Origin: Streptomyces roseolilacinus
GTDB lineage: Bacteria > Actinomycetota > Actinomycetes > Streptomycetales > Streptomycetaceae
Reading direction: 5' to 3'
DNA: 64,000 nucleotides
Assembly: GCF_014649335.1 (NCBI RefSeq)
Contig: NZ_BMSV01000006.1
Location: forward strand, 62,001-126,000
Shown here: one piece after another, positions 63,188-64,000 of the stretch
How positions within the stretch are numbered: position 1 is the stretch's first letter
How the letters are laid out: every line of letters starts with the position of its first letter
The notes under the pieces: generated by a model
The model's database searches: none
What the model saw: the letters and a program-made list of their open reading frames with translations, nothing else
What the model was told of the DNA's origin: nothing
Position numbers and translations under genes: made by a program

Positions 63188-64000
63188 CTACAGGGTGCGC
63201 AGCAGCACCGAGGGGTGCTCCACGCAGTCGGCGACGTACCGCAGGAACCCGCCCGCCGTACCGCCGTCGCAGACCCGGTGGTCGAACGTGAGGGACAGCT
63301 GGACGACCTGGCGGACCGCCAGCTCCCCGTCGTGGACCCACGGCTTGGGGATGATCCGGCCGACGCCGAGCATGGCCGCCTCGGGGTGGTTGACGATCGG
63401 CGTGGAGCCGTCGACGCCGAACACGCCGTAGTTGTTCAGCGTGAACGTGCCGCCCGTCAGGTCGGCCGGGGACAGCGAGCCGGTGCGCGCCATCTCGGTG
63501 AGGCGGGCGAACTCCGCCGTGAGGTCCTCGGCCGAGCGGGTGTGCGCGTCGCGGACGACGGGCACGACCAGACCGCGGTCGGTCTGGGCCGCGAAGCCCA
63601 GGTGCACCTCGGGCAGCCGGACGATCTCGCGGGCCGCGAGGTCGACGCGGGAGTTCAGCTCCGGGTGGCGGGCGAGCCCGGCCGTGCAGATCCGGGCCAG
63701 CAGCGCCAGCAGGGAGATCTTCGGGCCCCCGGCGGCGTTCATGGCGGCCCGGGCCGCCATGAGCTCCGTCGCGTCGGCGTCGACCCAGCAGGTGGCGTCG
63801 GGGATCTCCTGGCGGCTGCGGGTCAGCTTGTCGGCGACGGCGCCGCGCACCCCGCGCAGCGGCACCCGCTCGGCGACGGCCGCTCCCGCCGCCGCGCCGC
63901 CGGCCGGCACGGAACGCGCCGGTGCGGTGTCCGCCAGGGCCGGCGCCGCGGCCGGGGCCCGTTCGACGTCGGCCCGCAGGATCAGTCCGTCCGGGCCGGA
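63188..64000 (-). CDS. Second dihydrolipoamide acyltransferase E2, 3' part
   Basis: 270 codons plus stop are in the window; the gene continues off the right edge. The first visible residues S-G-P-D-G-L-I-L-R-A-D-V are the end of a peripheral subunit-binding domain; a Pro/Ala linker and the catalytic domain follow, with VPLRGVRGAVADKLTRSRQEIPDATCW, GFAAQTDRGLVVPVVRDAH and the active site SLTFDHRVCDGG. Compared with BkdC of the 43518 operon, the family is the same but sequences differ widely. It should be the last gene of a second bkd-type operon (bkdFGH-like) known to lie close to bkdABC in Streptomyces. Confidence 0.9.
   Translation of the reverse strand, partial: SGPDGLILRADVERAPAAAPALADTAPARSVPAGGAAAGAAVAERVPLRGVRGAVADKLTRSRQEIPDATCWVDADATELMAARAAMNAAGGPKISLLALLARICTAGLARHPELNSRVDLAAREIVRLPEVHLGFAAQTDRGLVVPVVRDAHTRSAEDLTAEFARLTEMARTGSLSPADLTGGTFTLNNYGVFGVDGSTPIVNHPEAAMLGVGRIIPKPWVHDGELAVRQVVQLSLTFDHRVCDGGTAGGFLRYVADCVEHPSVLLRTL

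Overview
The window is high-GC actinobacterial DNA that reads as chromosome from a Streptomyces-like organism. Codon third positions are almost all G or C and GTG starts are frequent. Families typical of the genus are present: an XRE/DUF5753 regulator with a DUF397 partner, a DUF6458 protein, a mycothiol-dependent maleylpyruvate isomerase fold, a bacterial proteasome activator, a LAxTG-type sorting signal and branched-chain keto acid dehydrogenase genes. Two near-identical ParB sites (parS; dyads at 25140/25141 and 60908/60909) place the segment in the origin-proximal core of the chromosome. No insertion sequence, phage gene or CRISPR array was seen.

Layout. 1-730: dnaX (5' part, minus), the SRP RNA gene ffs (minus), tRNA-Ser(GGA) (plus) and a strong hairpin. 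877-5780: two small conserved proteins, then an ABC-2 exporter with a NarL-type two-component system behind a 32-bp perfect palindrome. 5910-12021: a SLOG-like protein, a LAKTG wall-anchored coiled-coil protein, cobM-cobL, and a MerR-PP2C fusion with its own MerR-type promoter. 12225-19073: APC permease, a DUF4034-like protein, a Tat-exported PhoX-type phosphatase with a Pho box, and a vWA protein with an acidic repeat arm. 19334-28351: metG, EamA exporter, L,D-transpeptidase lipoprotein, aspS, a SpoIIE-type phosphatase/ATPase regulator and an AI-2E family permease. 28428-33020: small accessory genes (a pirin that appears internally deleted, SseB-like, SUKH-like, XRE/DUF397). 33146-43369: acyl-CoA dehydrogenase, zinc-ribbon protein, M18 aminopeptidase, NHL-thioredoxin protein, nitrilase-family hydrolase, mycothiol enzyme, MFS/GntR pair. 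43518-47145: bkdABC. 47569-58694: a kinase-like phosphotransferase, two divergent membrane Ser/Thr kinases, a Pro-rich surface protein, PadR with a MacB/FtsX-type ABC transporter, and Bpa. 58781-64000: quinone oxidoreductase, RCK potassium channel, moeA, a MobA-DUF6457 fusion and the 3' part of a second keto acid dehydrogenase E2.

How the genes fit together. Most of the region is core housekeeping (DNA replication, protein targeting, two aminoacyl-tRNA synthetases, cobalamin and molybdopterin synthesis, branched-chain acyl-CoA supply for fatty acids and polyketides) with regulator-transporter modules between. Control signals visible in the DNA include a Pho box, a MerR spacer promoter, an Lrp/AsnC-like operator at bkdA, a PadR operator over its own start codon, paired dyads before the acyl-CoA dehydrogenase and many long GC hairpins between convergent genes.

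The least ordinary items are a pirin lacking the segment that normally carries half its metal ligands, a parS site that contains both the moeA stop and the channel start, and the MerR-PP2C fusion. I did not find a clearly undescribed multi-gene system.
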